From Pogostemon cablin (lineage: Eukaryota; Streptophyta; Magnoliopsida; Lamiales; Lamiaceae): a stretch of 64,000 nt of DNA. The notes under the pieces are model-generated. The model saw only the letters and a list, made by a program, of their open reading frames with translations, did no database searches and was not told the origin of the DNA. Shown here piece by piece: positions 24,842-35,995 of the stretch. The stretch's first letter is position 1, and every line of letters begins with the position of its first letter. Made by a program: the position numbers and the translations under genes. The stretch lies in the NCBI GenBank assembly GCA_023678885.1, contig CM043009.1:20825117-20889116 (forward strand), written 5' to 3'.

Positions 24842-26143
24842 ATAACTTGTGCAGTTCAACTATGTAAATATGGGCTACAATGTTCATTCAATTGTGTTAT
24901 AAAAATAAATATTAAAAAATAAAAACTGACATAATTTCTCTAGGATAGTTTAGAGATTCTTGTTTAATTAAGTAGAGGTTGCCTTGTATCCTCATCATAT
25001 GAAACACTACTACTACTGGTATTCTTGATAGGTAATTCATTGTGTTGTGGCATTGGCTTGTGAATAAGGTGATGTTTGATTGTTTGTACAGTATGAAACT
25101 TTGCAACTCGATCATCGTATCGTGTTAGAGATTTCATGTATTTACTGTCGTATTTAAATCATGTGCGTTGGATGTTATATCTGGTGAAATATCTGCTGTT
25201 GTAGCATCTTCTCTGTAGAGACTTGGTGTGTGAATAGTGTTTCATTACCTGCATTTGATTATTCTAAGAAAAGACAAGTATTTCAAATATATACAAAAGG
25301 GAATCAAAATCTTCCTCAACTGCCACTCTAAATACTTTTCACCTAATATATCAAATGGAAGTAGGGTGTCTGCAAAATTATTCTCAAGGCATTGATATGA
25401 TGGCTGGTTCATTATGAACAATTCATATACCATAAACCTGAAAAGCAAACAGGCAGCAAAGTATCATATAGGAACTAGCCCAAGATGGAGATCACTACGA
25501 ATCGTAGATCAGACAAAATGTCCAAGCTATATAAGAATAAACATGAGCAACACACGTGAGCATTGCTCAAGTATGGCCATTCTCGAGAGAGTTGAGTCTC
25601 TCGAGTCACATTACTCTCAATATCAATTGTTCTATAACGATGATACATATAATATTCGTCAACTTATTGGAAAGGGATGTTGATACACCAACCACCATAG
25701 TTGACTACAATAATTGTAATGTTGGAACATATTTTTATACCTAAAAGTTAAAACTAGGTAGTCCATTATTATACTCATCAAGAAATTTTTATTTTATTTT
25801 TTCTAACTGAAAAAAATTCATCATTCAGATTGTGTAATATGATCAGCTTGATTTTGAAAGTACAGGTCAAGTTGCATCAATTGGTGTAACAATGAAACAA
25901 TGTAACAATTCAAGTTCCAAAAAGACTGATTAGATAAAAACTTATCATAATAGTCATAAAAGTAGAATGCCAAAAATGAAAAGGAACTACCAACATACAC
26001 ACGTGTGTTCTTCAAGCAGTGTTTAATACATATGAAAACCTCTATAAAGATAAACAAACTATAAATTCTTACAGCATTCTCTCTCTTAAATAGAAACTCG
26101 AATCAGAGAGTGAATACTGATATACAATACCAAATTTGTTAGA
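24842..26143. other. Intergenic region between F-box and small membrane protein genes
   Basis: The 3' UTR of the F-box gene is expected in the first few hundred bases. A frame at 25414-25683 (+) is open for 89 codons but shows no recognisable domain; it is left unannotated. A TATA-like CTATATAAG lies near 25527. Confidence 0.4.
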
Positions 26144-26302
26144 TCAACAAGAAGGAGGTGGGCAACGATATACGTAAGTTACAACACGTCTTTGCTGCGG
26201 AAGACAAAGAGCCATGATCGTGACCGCAAGCAAGACAGCGACTATGAATCCAGTGAAGTCTATTCCTCCATCGTCGGAAGATTCGCAGCAGAGCTTCCCC
26301 AT
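26144..26302 (-). CDS. 52-aa single-pass membrane protein
   Basis: Intronless frame of 52 codons on the minus strand, ATG at 26302 and TGA at 26144. The protein starts MGKLCCESSDDGGIDF, has one hydrophobic helix (about residues 18-35, containing GFIVAVLLAVTIMALC), then a basic QQRRVV stretch and a Cys/Pro-rich tail (CPPPSC). Gly2 with nearby Cys5/Cys6 suggests possible acylation. A TATA box (reverse complement TATATAG, near 26394-26401) lies about 95 bp upstream of the ATG, a sensible promoter position. The layout resembles small plant membrane proteins with a Cys-rich head, but I cannot name a family. The overlapping frames on the plus strand (26214-26513) and in another minus frame (26139-26381) lack such structure. 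Confidence 0.6.
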   Translation of the reverse strand: MGKLCCESSDDGGIDFTGFIVAVLLAVTIMALCLPQQRRVVTYVYRCPPPSC

Positions 26303-26381
26303 GGAAAGGACGGAGATCGACACGAAAGGGAAGAAAATCGGCTTGATGATGAATGAAGAGGAGTGTTTCTGTAAGATACAA

Positions 26382-27181
26382 GTCTTGGTCTGCTATATAT
26401 TGATGAATTTAAGCAGATTATTTGGGATTGTTTTTGGTAGGAATTTAACTAACCATAAATTTTATATGGTCAAGAAAGCTACATATAATAAAACTACTTC
26501 AAGTTTGTGTTGATACATATTCTTCCATGGTTTTTTAATTACTTAATTTATGTCTTGTTTTCCTAGTTGACTAGCTAGTTCTAACTACTTGCAAAAGGGG
26601 CTTTCATCTTTTATTTCTTCTGTCATTCTCTAATTACATAGGTTTGCTTTCTCATCATATTTTCCTAGTAGATTAACTTGAGGGTTTTATAGTAAATTAA
26701 TTTATGACATGATTTCTAATATTTTCATAATCAGATAAACTTTTGAACTTTACTCAAGTCCAATTAAAAAAAAGTCATATTTCATTCTTTTGTTTTGTGC
26801 AAATTGATTTCAGTCATTTTTACGTGATAACAATGCAAATAAAATCCAAAGAATTTAAAGAATTCTGCTCTTCAAAGTCAACAATAAGTTACCAAAAATT
26901 GTCACAATCAAATTCATTGTGACTAAAAAAAGATAAGCAATATCAGGTCTAACTGTGTATAAATAACTCAAGATTGCAAGGGTGGAAAATTAACATTTAC
27001 AAAACCTGTAAATACTCTCAAGAATCATGATCCCAAAAGAATAAGAAACAAGAAATATATATAATTCAACGATTTTGCAGCACCAATATGAGTTGCAAAT
27101 CAGTTCATAATAATTTGCAGCATTGGCACCTCCCCATCGATCTTGCAGAAAGCACAAGACGACACATTTTTATCATTCTCC
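26382..27181. other. Intergenic region
   Basis: Holds the promoter of the 52-aa gene at its left edge and the 3' UTR of the kinase gene at its right edge. No further gene is seen. Confidence 0.5.
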
Positions 27182-30100
27182 CTAGTTCAAAACTGATGTC
27201 TTCTCTTTCCGATAATCCTTCTTCAATGGCTTTGATTTTCTTCTTGAAGCACCGACACCAGCAGGGTCGCCCAGTGGGCCTGACCATGTTTGAATTGGTT
27301 CTTTCTCGTAGGAGAAATTCATGGAAGTGAAAGGGACATCAGGAGGATCAAAGGGTGGATCAATTGGGTGTGCGGAGACCAAAGTATAACCAAGCCCTCC
27401 ATCCTGGTGTGGAGGCGGGAATTTTTCACTTTTGCTCTTTGCATTTGCATGGTTTATTAGACGCCGCCTCTGATTCAACGAGTAACAGAACAGCATTATA
27501 GATTTATTATGAATGAAGTGCACCACAAAGAATGAATAGCAAAATCAAATGTTAAAATGATACACCAAGCCTTGTGAACCATCAAAATATTAAACATATA
27601 TTGCATTCCATAATCTTTGTTTTCCTCCAAACACCAATAAACAGTAAACGGTAAAAGGAAATCTAGTACTCCATATTTTAAATGCTACCTCTCCAAGAAA
27701 TTAAAATTTTCATTGTCACAGTGTTTTAGCTTAAAAAATGACAGAGCCTATGTTCGTTTTGTTTTTTACCACAAGTGTCTCTTTATTTAGGAAATAACAT
27801 CATCGTAGCAATTCATTCCACAGGAAACTCCCAACTCAACCCATATCTATCTATTTCAACTTTTATCCCAGCCTCTGTAGATGTAAACATTATAACATCC
27901 ACTTTTCAACTACATTTATGCGTCTCCAAAAGTAAATCATGGTTACGAGTCAGAGCTATGCAAAATTAAAAGAAAAGGAGAAATTCATACCGACATATGA
28001 AGGTAGAGTTTTATTGTAAAACCAATAAACTAAAAATGAACAAGGGTCAAGGCTAATTCTATGTGTTTTATTATTTCAAACAGGAAATCAATTTCTAACT
28101 TTAAATGTCACTGGCCCAATTCAATAGTATATGATCTGAAAATCATCACAGGACTCAGCATTGTAAGAGTTGTGATATTTTATAATTTTGAATAAGGAAA
28201 ATCAGGTTTTGATTAGGAACCCGAGGAAAATTTTAATGGGCATATGCTATGAAAATAGTTGCGTAATTTTATGGGGTTAATAGCAAACCATAAGCAGATA
28301 ACAATGAATTTGATCAATGGATCTTAAATGACATACATCAATATTGGCTCGGAGCTCAGCATTGGCTTCAGGGGCAGGCATTCCCCGCATTGGTCGCTCA
28401 CGTGTTCGTGTTTTCTTCACACCATCAGCACGTGATTTACCAGTAGCTCTTATCCTGCAGTAATGAAATCCATGTCAGCTTCATCAAGAATATTCCACTT
28501 GTTTGCACAGTCCACCTACAAGTTTGCAGATGGATTTAAATAAATCTATGTGGCATATATAATTATATATATATATATATATATATGCCACATGCCTTAT
28601 TTTCAAGCGCACAAACAATTGATTACAAAGATAGAAGAATTCTTACGCACTGGACATTAAAATTTTACAAACCTTCTAGCTTCTTCATCCCGACGCTTAG
28701 CATCCATCTCCTTAGTTGGTGGGTACTTTGGAAGACTGGAAGGATCACATGCATAAGGTTTGGTCGTGAAAAACTGCAAGAGGGCACATCTTTCAATGAA
28801 TATTTGCTTCTACTAAAATACAAAAAGGCAGGTAACTCTCATAACTCATTTACAGGATAGTGCGCGTTTGATTGAAGATTTCATACATGGAGAGTTTTCC
28901 AATAATACGGATAATGTTTACTAATTTATTCTAAATGAAGGGCAGTTCAATCTCGGCTGTGTGCATGACTGTGTGTGTGAGAGAGTGTGAGTGAGAGAGA
29001 GAGCTCTTACTTCACTCCTTAATGCATCTGTCGCAGTTTGACGTTCAGCTGGATCAATTGCAAGCAGAGTCTCAATCAAAGGCAGTGATGACTGAGGGAA
29101 ATCTTTAAAGGCTTCTGCTATACGTCTTTTGTATGCTTGCTGGGGCTTGAATATTGTTGCATGTGGCAGTTTTGACTTTTTCCAATAATCATCAGATGGA
29201 GAACCACATAACTTGAAAATCCTATGCAATTGTTCCACCTAAGCATAAGAAATTATATTAATCTACAATGATATCAGGCGCCTAATCCTTACCCATTTTA
29301 CTTGCCATTAAATCACGCATTCTACAACAAGAGGCCTTTGATATTCACCTAAAAATGACTAAAAAGACCAGCAAAATAATTATACAACTCCGACTCATTC
29401 TTCATGGAGTCAACTCATGAGAATGATCAAACTTTAGGTCCTTTCCCAATTTTTATGCATCACCAAAGTCAATTAACCAAGCGCTACCCAACAAGATAAA
29501 AAAATAAATAAAAAATGATAGAACAATTATTAAAGGTTAATTTCCAGGTGAAGATGTAGCACTGGAATTTTCAGAGGTTAAAACATGTTGCCAACATTCA
29601 CTAATGTAATCAACAACAGCATATCATCAGATATCTAAATGGACTGTTTATCCAAATTAACAGCTTAAATTTCAGAGAACTGGACATTTTAAGCTCCATA
29701 TCAAGAATGATTTCTCCCAAATACACAATCATCATTTTGACATTTTCACAGAGCAAAGTCCCTGCAAGTGTTTTCAAGTTCACTTATTCATAAAACATTG
29801 AGAAAGACTGTGATATTTGACTATAAGTCTATAACAACCTGTTCATGAAGAGTCAATGACCAATAACTGCACGATTACCTCTGTTCGCCCTGTCATGATG
29901 GGCTTCCCAGCAAATAGCTCAGCTAAAATGCACCCAGCACTCCACAAGTCCACACCTACGTCATAGTCTATGGCACCAAGAAGCAACTCAGGTGGTCTAT
30001 ACCAAAGAGTAACCACACGACTTGTCAAGGGCTGCTTGTTGTTGGGGTCATAGAAGGAAGCCAACCCAAAATCAGCAATCTTCAAAACTCCTTCGTCATC

Positions 30101-31102
30101 AATTAAAAGATTAGAACCCTTAATATCACGGTGCAACACATGGCGGTTGTGGCAGTGTTCAAGGCCAGACAACAGCTGATGTACATAGCATTTGACCTAC
30201 AATATCAATCAGATCATCACCAAAAGTTAAACCCAAGAACGATCTTTAAAGAAAAAATTCACAAGGTAGCTAAAGAAGTCTATCCAGCTTCCACTAAAGA
30301 AATGCTGAACCTACCTGAGGCTCTGTAAACTTGATGTCGGGGCTCGAGCAAAGGCCAGCTAAATCATGATGCATGTAATCAAACACCAAATACAAACTAC
30401 ACGACATCCTAGACGTTGCTAAACCTTGCAATGATACGACATTCGGGTGATCCAATCGGCGCAGTATCAAAATCTCCCTGGCCATAAACCTCACGCTCTC
30501 AGGCTCCAAATTATCAAATCTAACCTTCTTCAACGCAACAATCTTCCCTGTTATGGTATCTCTAGCCTTATACACATTACTATAGGTACCTTGTCCAATC
30601 TAATCAAAAGCAAAAAAAAAAACACAAATTATAAACAACACAAAGCATGAGCTCAAACTAGTACAAAAGTGATGCCTAGAACTGAAAATCAACTTGCCTT
30701 ATCAAGCTTCTCGAATGTATCCGCACGACGTGGAGTCCACCCACTTAGAGCCTCACCCGCAACCGCCACAAGCCAAGGGGGCCATCCAGCAGCAACTTGC
30801 TCGCCATGAACATGTTTAGGGGGATTACTTAACCTAGGATTGGGCCTTGACCTCCTCTTCTCGTTCCTCGAATGCCTCACAAGTCCATCCTTCAACGCCT
30901 CTTTCTTAACCACAACACCATTCTGGAGTTCACTTCCGCCATTGCCATCCCCAGCCTTACTTACTGAACTATCAACTATACTCCCACTCTCAACTACCAC
31001 TGACGACGCTCTCTCTCCTACATTCTCTCTCCTCCTCTCTGCAACAAGATCAACACTGGGTGGCCCCGACGATGAAGATTCTTTTCCAAATGCACACCCC
31101 AT
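27182..31102 (-). CDS. CDK-like serine/threonine kinase (At1g54610 type), copy 1
   Basis: Seven exons read right to left: 31102-30698, 30599-30315, 30196-29879, 29238-29011, 28773-28673, 28454-28337, 27469-27182; 580 aa. The family is plant CDK-like kinases of the CDKC-related group; cyclin partner and substrates are not evident. N-terminus MGCAFGK fits N-myristoylation at Gly2 and palmitoylation at Cys3. After a basic disordered region the kinase domain (from about residue 136) has the glycine loop IGQGTYSNVYK, the catalytic Lys in VALKKV, ESVRFMAREI in place of PSTAIRE, the catalytic loop HRDIKGSNLL, DFG, and the activation segment ending WYRPPELLLGA. The tail is basic and Pro/Lys-rich. Intron 1 uses a GC donor (AAG|GCAAGT) while all others are GT-AG. 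It shares exon lengths for exons 2-6 with the copy at 59437-62929. Confidence 0.95.
28548..28593. repeat. 46-bp AT-rich perfect-arm hairpin in kinase intron 5
   Basis: ATGTGGCATATATA at the left is mirrored by TATATATGCCACAT at the right around an AT run; it can extrude as a hairpin on either strand. It may be a tiny palindromic MITE. Confidence 0.8.
30600..30697 (-). other. GC-AG intron (intron 1 of kinase copy 1)
   Basis: The exon-intron junction on the minus strand reads GATAAG|GCAAGTTG, the strong consensus of the rare GC donor class, and the intron ends TTGATTAG. Both flanking exons join in phase 0 between DK and IGQG, exactly where the paralogue has a GTGAGA donor. Confidence 0.85.
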
Positions 31103-31702
31103 TCCTCTGCGATCCTAGCCCTCATTTCTCAGAACAAGCCAAAATCTCGCCCCTCATTCAAAATCCACTGAACTACTGAATCAAAACAGATGCTTAAGCA
31201 TGAAAAGCATAACACATGAAACTAGTGACACTTTCAGACTAAATCCAACGATGGCAATTCAACGAATCAACACATATATGACAAAGAATTCAGCATGCCA
31301 GCAAATATACCAATCAAATCGAAGAATAAATTAGAGAGGAGCGCCCTAAACAGTGATTTGAATGATGAGGCAGGAATCTTGCGGGATGAGGGAGAAAAAC
31401 CCTAGATTTATTAGTGGGCGAGAAAGCAAAAGCAGGAATTGTGATTTTGGCGGTCAAAAATGTGCTTCAATAGAAACATAAAGCAAACCCAAAAGTATTC
31501 GCCATATATTATTGGTCGCTCGCTTTATTTTGGGTAATGCTTTTATTATTATTTTTAGAAAATAAAATCCATTATTTTGGGTTAATTGATAAAGAATTAG
31601 TTTTTTTTATACTCATTGAACATTCTCATTCCTTTTATATCATAGTACTATTTTCTAATTTTAATTTTAATGGGATTACAATTAAAAATTATATTGTTAA
31701 TA
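31103..31702. other. Kinase copy 1 promoter and 5' UTR region
   Basis: Upstream region of the minus-strand kinase gene. Sequence up to about 31440 is compositionally like a transcribed leader. No other gene is supported. Confidence 0.4.
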
Positions 31703-32807
31703 GGGCAAAAGATCATCTAAGCCCCTTACCTTATATCTGAAGATCAATTTAATCCTTTATCTTTTTTTTTTGTCATCTAAACCCTTTATCTTTTTAATAT
31801 GATCAATTGAACTCTTTATTATATTAAAATAAAACATTTATGCTCTTTCGGTTAAAAATCAAATTAACGGTGGTGTCAACATAATTATTAATTACAGCAA
31901 TTATGATTAATTAGCTAATTATTAATTACAGCAATTATGATTAATTAGCAAGAATAATTAATGGATACAATCTAAGATCCCCGTCATCGTCAGCCTCACC
32001 CATCCTCATCCTCCGGCGTCTCACAGCACCAGCGTTCATCCGTTGTCGGCAGTCTCTCCCTATGGAAATATACAGGAGAAGCTTCACGGATCGACCACGG
32101 AGAGGCGGATCAGGAATCAACCAAAGCCCCAAGATCTGAAACCGGAATGGAGTCCAAACTGTTAGATCTGGTTTTGATCTTGAACAGATCCAAAAACAGC
32201 AAAGAAAACCTCCACGACTCTTCTTTTTCTCCTTAAATTCAACGAGCCGGTGGGCCCCACATGAGGAATACTGAAGAAGGTCTGGTGATGACCGTTGAGA
32301 TTCCAGACGGTGGTGCTGGTATCATTCTTCCGCTGTGAAATTTAAGGGGAGATCGAGAGGGGAAAGAAAGAGGGGGCGGTTGTTGGGTATTCGATTTCCA
32401 GTTCGGAGTGGTTGACGGCGGCGGAGAGAGTGACAACAATTACCCATTACAAAGATAGTTTAACTTTCTCCTGTATATTTTCGTTGGGAAGTGGGCGTCG
32501 GCGACGGCGTCGGCGGCGTCGTTACTGAGAGATGCCGGTGGCGGAGATGAGACGCCCTCCCTATCATTCTCCATGAAACAGAAGTAATCAAATTTGGAGA
32601 CCTGGGAAATTTAGTGCGTTTATTACCTCAATTCTCAACAATCAAATTGTTCTCATTCTCTTCTTTAACAGCGTGAGATTGATTATTAACAGAAGGGCAC
32701 CAATGTTTTATTTTAAGAAAGTTAAGGGTTTGAATGACCATAAAGAAATGTGGAGGGCTCATTTGATCTTTGGGGATAAGATCAAGGACTTAACTGACCC
32801 TTTGCTC
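31703..32807. mobile_element. Mutator-like element with GC-rich core, 1.1 kb
   Basis: Left end GGGCAAAAGATCATCTAAG and reverse-complemented right end GAGCAAAGGGTCAGTTAAG are imperfect inverted repeats. Similarity extends well over 100 bp inward (shared words AAAATAAAACATT and TTCGGTTAA/TTCTGTTAA). A perfect 9-bp duplication TTGTTAATA flanks it (31694-31702 and 32808-32816). The central part (about 31970-32570) is far richer in G+C than its AT-rich ends and contains GGCG-rich stretches, as expected if host gene sequence was captured (Pack-MULE). No long frame or known domain is recognisable, so the source is unknown. Confidence 0.82.
31882..31950. repeat. Tandem duplication inside the MULE
   Basis: A unit of about 37 bp containing ACAGCAATTATGATTAATTA occurs twice in direct orientation near the inner edge of the left TIR. 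Confidence 0.75.
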
Positions 32808-32884
32808 TTGTTAATAATAATTAGATTTTGTTACCGTGCGTTCCAAGCTTGTGGTCCTCCTTTGAGTGTGGATTCAATTGGATG

Positions 32885-33245
32885 AATCTGTCAAGTCAAG
32901 GAAAACGTACGTAGCAGCAAGGATGGTGCATCGTCTATTTCTCGTTCTCGCTCGGGAGTCAAAATGAACACGCTTGCTACCTACTGTACTGGACCTTCGA
33001 CCAGGCATTCTACAAAGGTAGAATCGGAACCAAGCATTGCGCTCGAACAGTTGAGCGGCTGGGAAGAAAGACGACCTCACCTACTCGTAAATGGTGTCAG
33101 TGAGAGCAATTTGAGTATCCCCCGTTGACCTTCTTTTGTAGATAGAATCTTCAATAAGCACCCAACCTAATAAAGGGGCTTGTTGAGTAAGGCCGGCTTT
33201 CGAGCCCAAGCCTACGTTTGCTTAGTAAGTTTGAGCGCATCTTTC
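32885..33245. other. GC-shifted segment, possible organelle-derived insert
   Basis: About 360 bp with a clearly higher G+C than surroundings and words such as GGCTTTCGAGCCCAAG that remind me of plant mitochondrial intergenic DNA. There is no frame or RNA gene. This is a composition-based impression only; a repeat or a captured nuclear fragment is equally possible. Confidence 0.3.
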
Positions 33246-33281
33246 TCATATTCATATTGTTGCACGTGACAAAGATTTATA

Positions 33282-33381
33282 CTTCCTCTGTCACATGAAT
33301 AATATTAGGTTTATTATTGTTTGTATGGGTATTATTGTTGTGTGTAAGCCCCATAGTGTGAAGATATGTATAGGATGGAAG
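33282..33381. mobile_element. Short Stowaway-like MITE interrupted at its right end
   Basis: The left end TA|CTTCCTCTGTCAC is mirrored by GATGGAAG|TA at 33374-33383. The right-end sequence is repeated after the adjoining hAT (GATAGAGGAAG|TA, ending 33966). This indicates a hAT inserted into the Stowaway's right terminus. Confidence 0.5.
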
Positions 33382-33953
33382 TAGGTATGGCAACGGGTAG
33401 AGTACCCACTTATTTTAGGGTACCCGTACCCGATTAAAAATAACTACTCGTACCCATACCTATCCCATTTAAAAAAATTATTATAGTACTCGTATCCGTC
33501 ACATATCCATTTATCAATGCCCATGGGTACCTGTATCTGTTTAATATTCATTGATTTTATATATATTTGTATTTTTTTTATTATTTAAATAAATATAATA
33601 ATAAAAATTACATTATTATTATTAATTAAATATATAATAAATATAATATAAATTCTATTATTTTAAATAAATATTTAATAAATATGATTAAATAAAATTT
33701 ATAACTATTAATTAAATATATAAAATAATTCATAATTAATATATAAATTATATAATATATATTAAATTTTATAAAAAAATATATATAAAGGGGGCACCAG
33801 CTGGTATTGAGTTATTACTCGTACCCGTCTCAAATTCTAATGAGATTTTATAAAACTATATGTATCTGTACCAAACTCATTTACAACTACCCATACACGT
33901 CCCATTAGAATTCGGATAGGTACCCAAAAATACATGTCCCATTGTCATCCCTA
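33382..33953. mobile_element. Non-autonomous hAT, 572 bp
   Basis: Termini TAGGTATGGCAACGGG and CATTGTCATCCCTA have the TAGGG-like hAT form. Flanking 8-mers GATGGAAG and GATAGAGG match 6 of 8, an aged duplication. Subterminal regions are rich in GGTACCC/GGGTACC words in both orientations, with an AT-rich centre and no coding frame. Confidence 0.65.
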
Positions 33954-33961
33954 GATAGAGG

Positions 33962-34262
33962 AAGTATAATATAAATTCTATTTTTTAAATAATTATTTAA
34001 TAAATATAATTAAATAAAACTTACAACTATTAATAAAATAAATAAAATATCTTATAATATATAAATTATTTATATTAAAAATACATATATATAGAATGGT
34101 ACCCGCGGGTACCGAAGGCTTTGTCGTACCCATCCCAAAACCTAATGAGATTTTATTTAACTACTCGTACACATCCTAAATCCGTTTAAAATTATTCGTA
34201 TACATCTCATATGGTTCAGGTAGATCGGGTACCCATAAATACCTGTCTCATTGTTATTCCTA
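33962..34262. mobile_element. Partial copy of the same hAT family
   Basis: Repeats in direct orientation the right-hand half of the preceding element (AT-rich centre, GGTACCCGCGGGTACC, then ATTCCTA terminus). A third fragment with GTACCCGTCTCATACCCG lies at about 34475-34535. The left terminus is missing. Confidence 0.6.
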
Positions 34263-34650
34263 GACATGATGTATGTAATTGTGTACTTATTTATTTGTTT
34301 TATATTTTTTATTTTATTTATCAATTTTATCAAATAATTTCTTATCTTACAATAAATAATTAAACATTGTATCATTAATATTATTTTAAATTGTTGAAAA
34401 GAAATTTAAATTGATAATTTAGATATATGGGTTTACATAATAAAAAAATATTTAATTTTGAAAATATTATTATGATACGTGTACCCGTCTCATACCCGTT
34501 TATGAATACTCGTGAATAACCTAAATCCATTTAATATTCATATAGTATATAGTATGGAAGAAAGTAAAATATGTCCAGAGTTGGTCTTAAGAAAATTGTA
34601 TTAGGGTTGAAAGAATAAAAAATATCTTTCATGAATTTTAGTGTAATTAC

Positions 34651-35042
34651 ATAGAAGTCTTTTAAATTTGTTTAAATTACTAAATAAACATCAAATATCA
34701 CCTTAAAAATTAGTCATACAACTCAAAGGTGGAGTTCAATTTTCACTAAATTGATGGTCAAGATTAAAAATAGGATGACTCAAAAGGAAAGTTAAGAAAT
34801 GGGGGGAAAGATTTCTCTCCAATTTTGACTCTTTCATTTTCTTTTTATAGAAGTCTTTTAAATTTGTTTAAATTACTAAATAAGCATCAAATATCACCTT
34901 AAAAATTAGTCATATAACTCAACGGTGGAGATCAATTTTCACTAAATTGATGGCCAAGATTAAAAGTATGATGACTCAAAAGGAAAGTTAAGAAATGGAG
35001 GGAAAGATTTCTCTCCAATTTTGACTCTTTCATTTTCTTTTT
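34651..35042. repeat. 196-bp tandem direct repeat, two copies
   Basis: Units 34651-34846 and 34847-35042 both begin ATAGAAGTCTTTTAAATTTG and end with TTCATTTTCTTTTTAT; only a handful of differences are visible. The duplication is recent. No coding frame. Confidence 0.92.
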
Positions 35043-35995
35043 ATATTAGTAAGTATTTCCTTTTATATTGGTAAGTATAGATAGATAGATATCTCATTTA
35101 TCGAGTATGATTGAAATTCACTTTTTTTTTTTAAATCTTTTTTATCTTTACTAATCATAAAACATCAGTGTTTTACGTGTTTAATACGTCATATCTTCTT
35201 TTGTTAAAATTAAACAGAAACTTGTATGAAATTATCTTACAAAATGGATTGCAAATAAGAAGTATTATTAGTAAGCAATAAAAATCTAATCTATAAAAGA
35301 TAATAACTGTTTAATTAATTTATTAGTTAAAAAGTAAATAATTAATTAAAATATGAAATAATACAAAATTAAGAGATGGATTCACACAATACTTTATTTT
35401 AAAATATTTATTCACATTACATAATAGGGCCCGAGACAAAATAATGATAATAATAATAATAATAATAAATAAATAAATAAAAACAAATTATTCGTGAGAA
35501 AAATCTCTTACAACAAAATATACAATCTCTAGTAGAAAATATACTAGTAGGCAGTAGGATTTATTTATAACTACTATTTCAAACGATAGGAATCGCCTGA
35601 CATTTGTTAAATTACTCCTTCGATTCAATAAACTCTTCATCTTTTTTTTTTTGGAATGAAAATATAAAGAGTTTATTAAAACAAAAGGAATAATAATTAA
35701 CCAGTATATTATAAACAAAAAACGTTTATTTTCAAGATTAGACGAACAGAATAGTCGAAGCAATTGACAATATTGGCGGTTAACAGAGTTGGATTTAACT
35801 ACATCATGGTTTTGTATTCCAATTTCCATCATTCTTTGGCATCTCAAGTAATCTGCACATCTAAACCGTTAGTATGACCATCATTAAAGCTACCACAATG
35901 AACTTCACAAGAATTACAGTTTTCATCAGTCATCAATATACCATACGCCACTCAGCTCGAAAAATATGGCGTAAGAGGATGGTGGCAAAAGTTAC
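35043..35995. other. AT-rich intergenic region
   Basis: Contains an (AAT)n/(AAAT)n run at about 35443-35480 and a palindromic Stowaway-like miniature of about 90 bp near 35606-35693 (ends CTCCTTCGATTC and its inverse). The minus-strand frame at 35488-35847 is AT-rich and unrecognised. Confidence 0.45.

Noticed and set aside
26214..26513. 99-codon plus-strand frame opposite the 52-aa gene
   Set aside because: No hydrophobic or conserved structure; it reads the antisense of the better-supported minus-strand frame.
32239..32439. Pro/Ser-rich 66-codon frame in the MULE core
   Set aside because: Short, with no recognisable domain and overlapping frames on both strands. It is kept only as part of the possible captured segment.
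35488..35847. 119-codon minus-strand frame
   Set aside because: AT-rich sequence with poly-Lys and poly-Leu stretches, overlapping a palindromic MITE; no coding signal.
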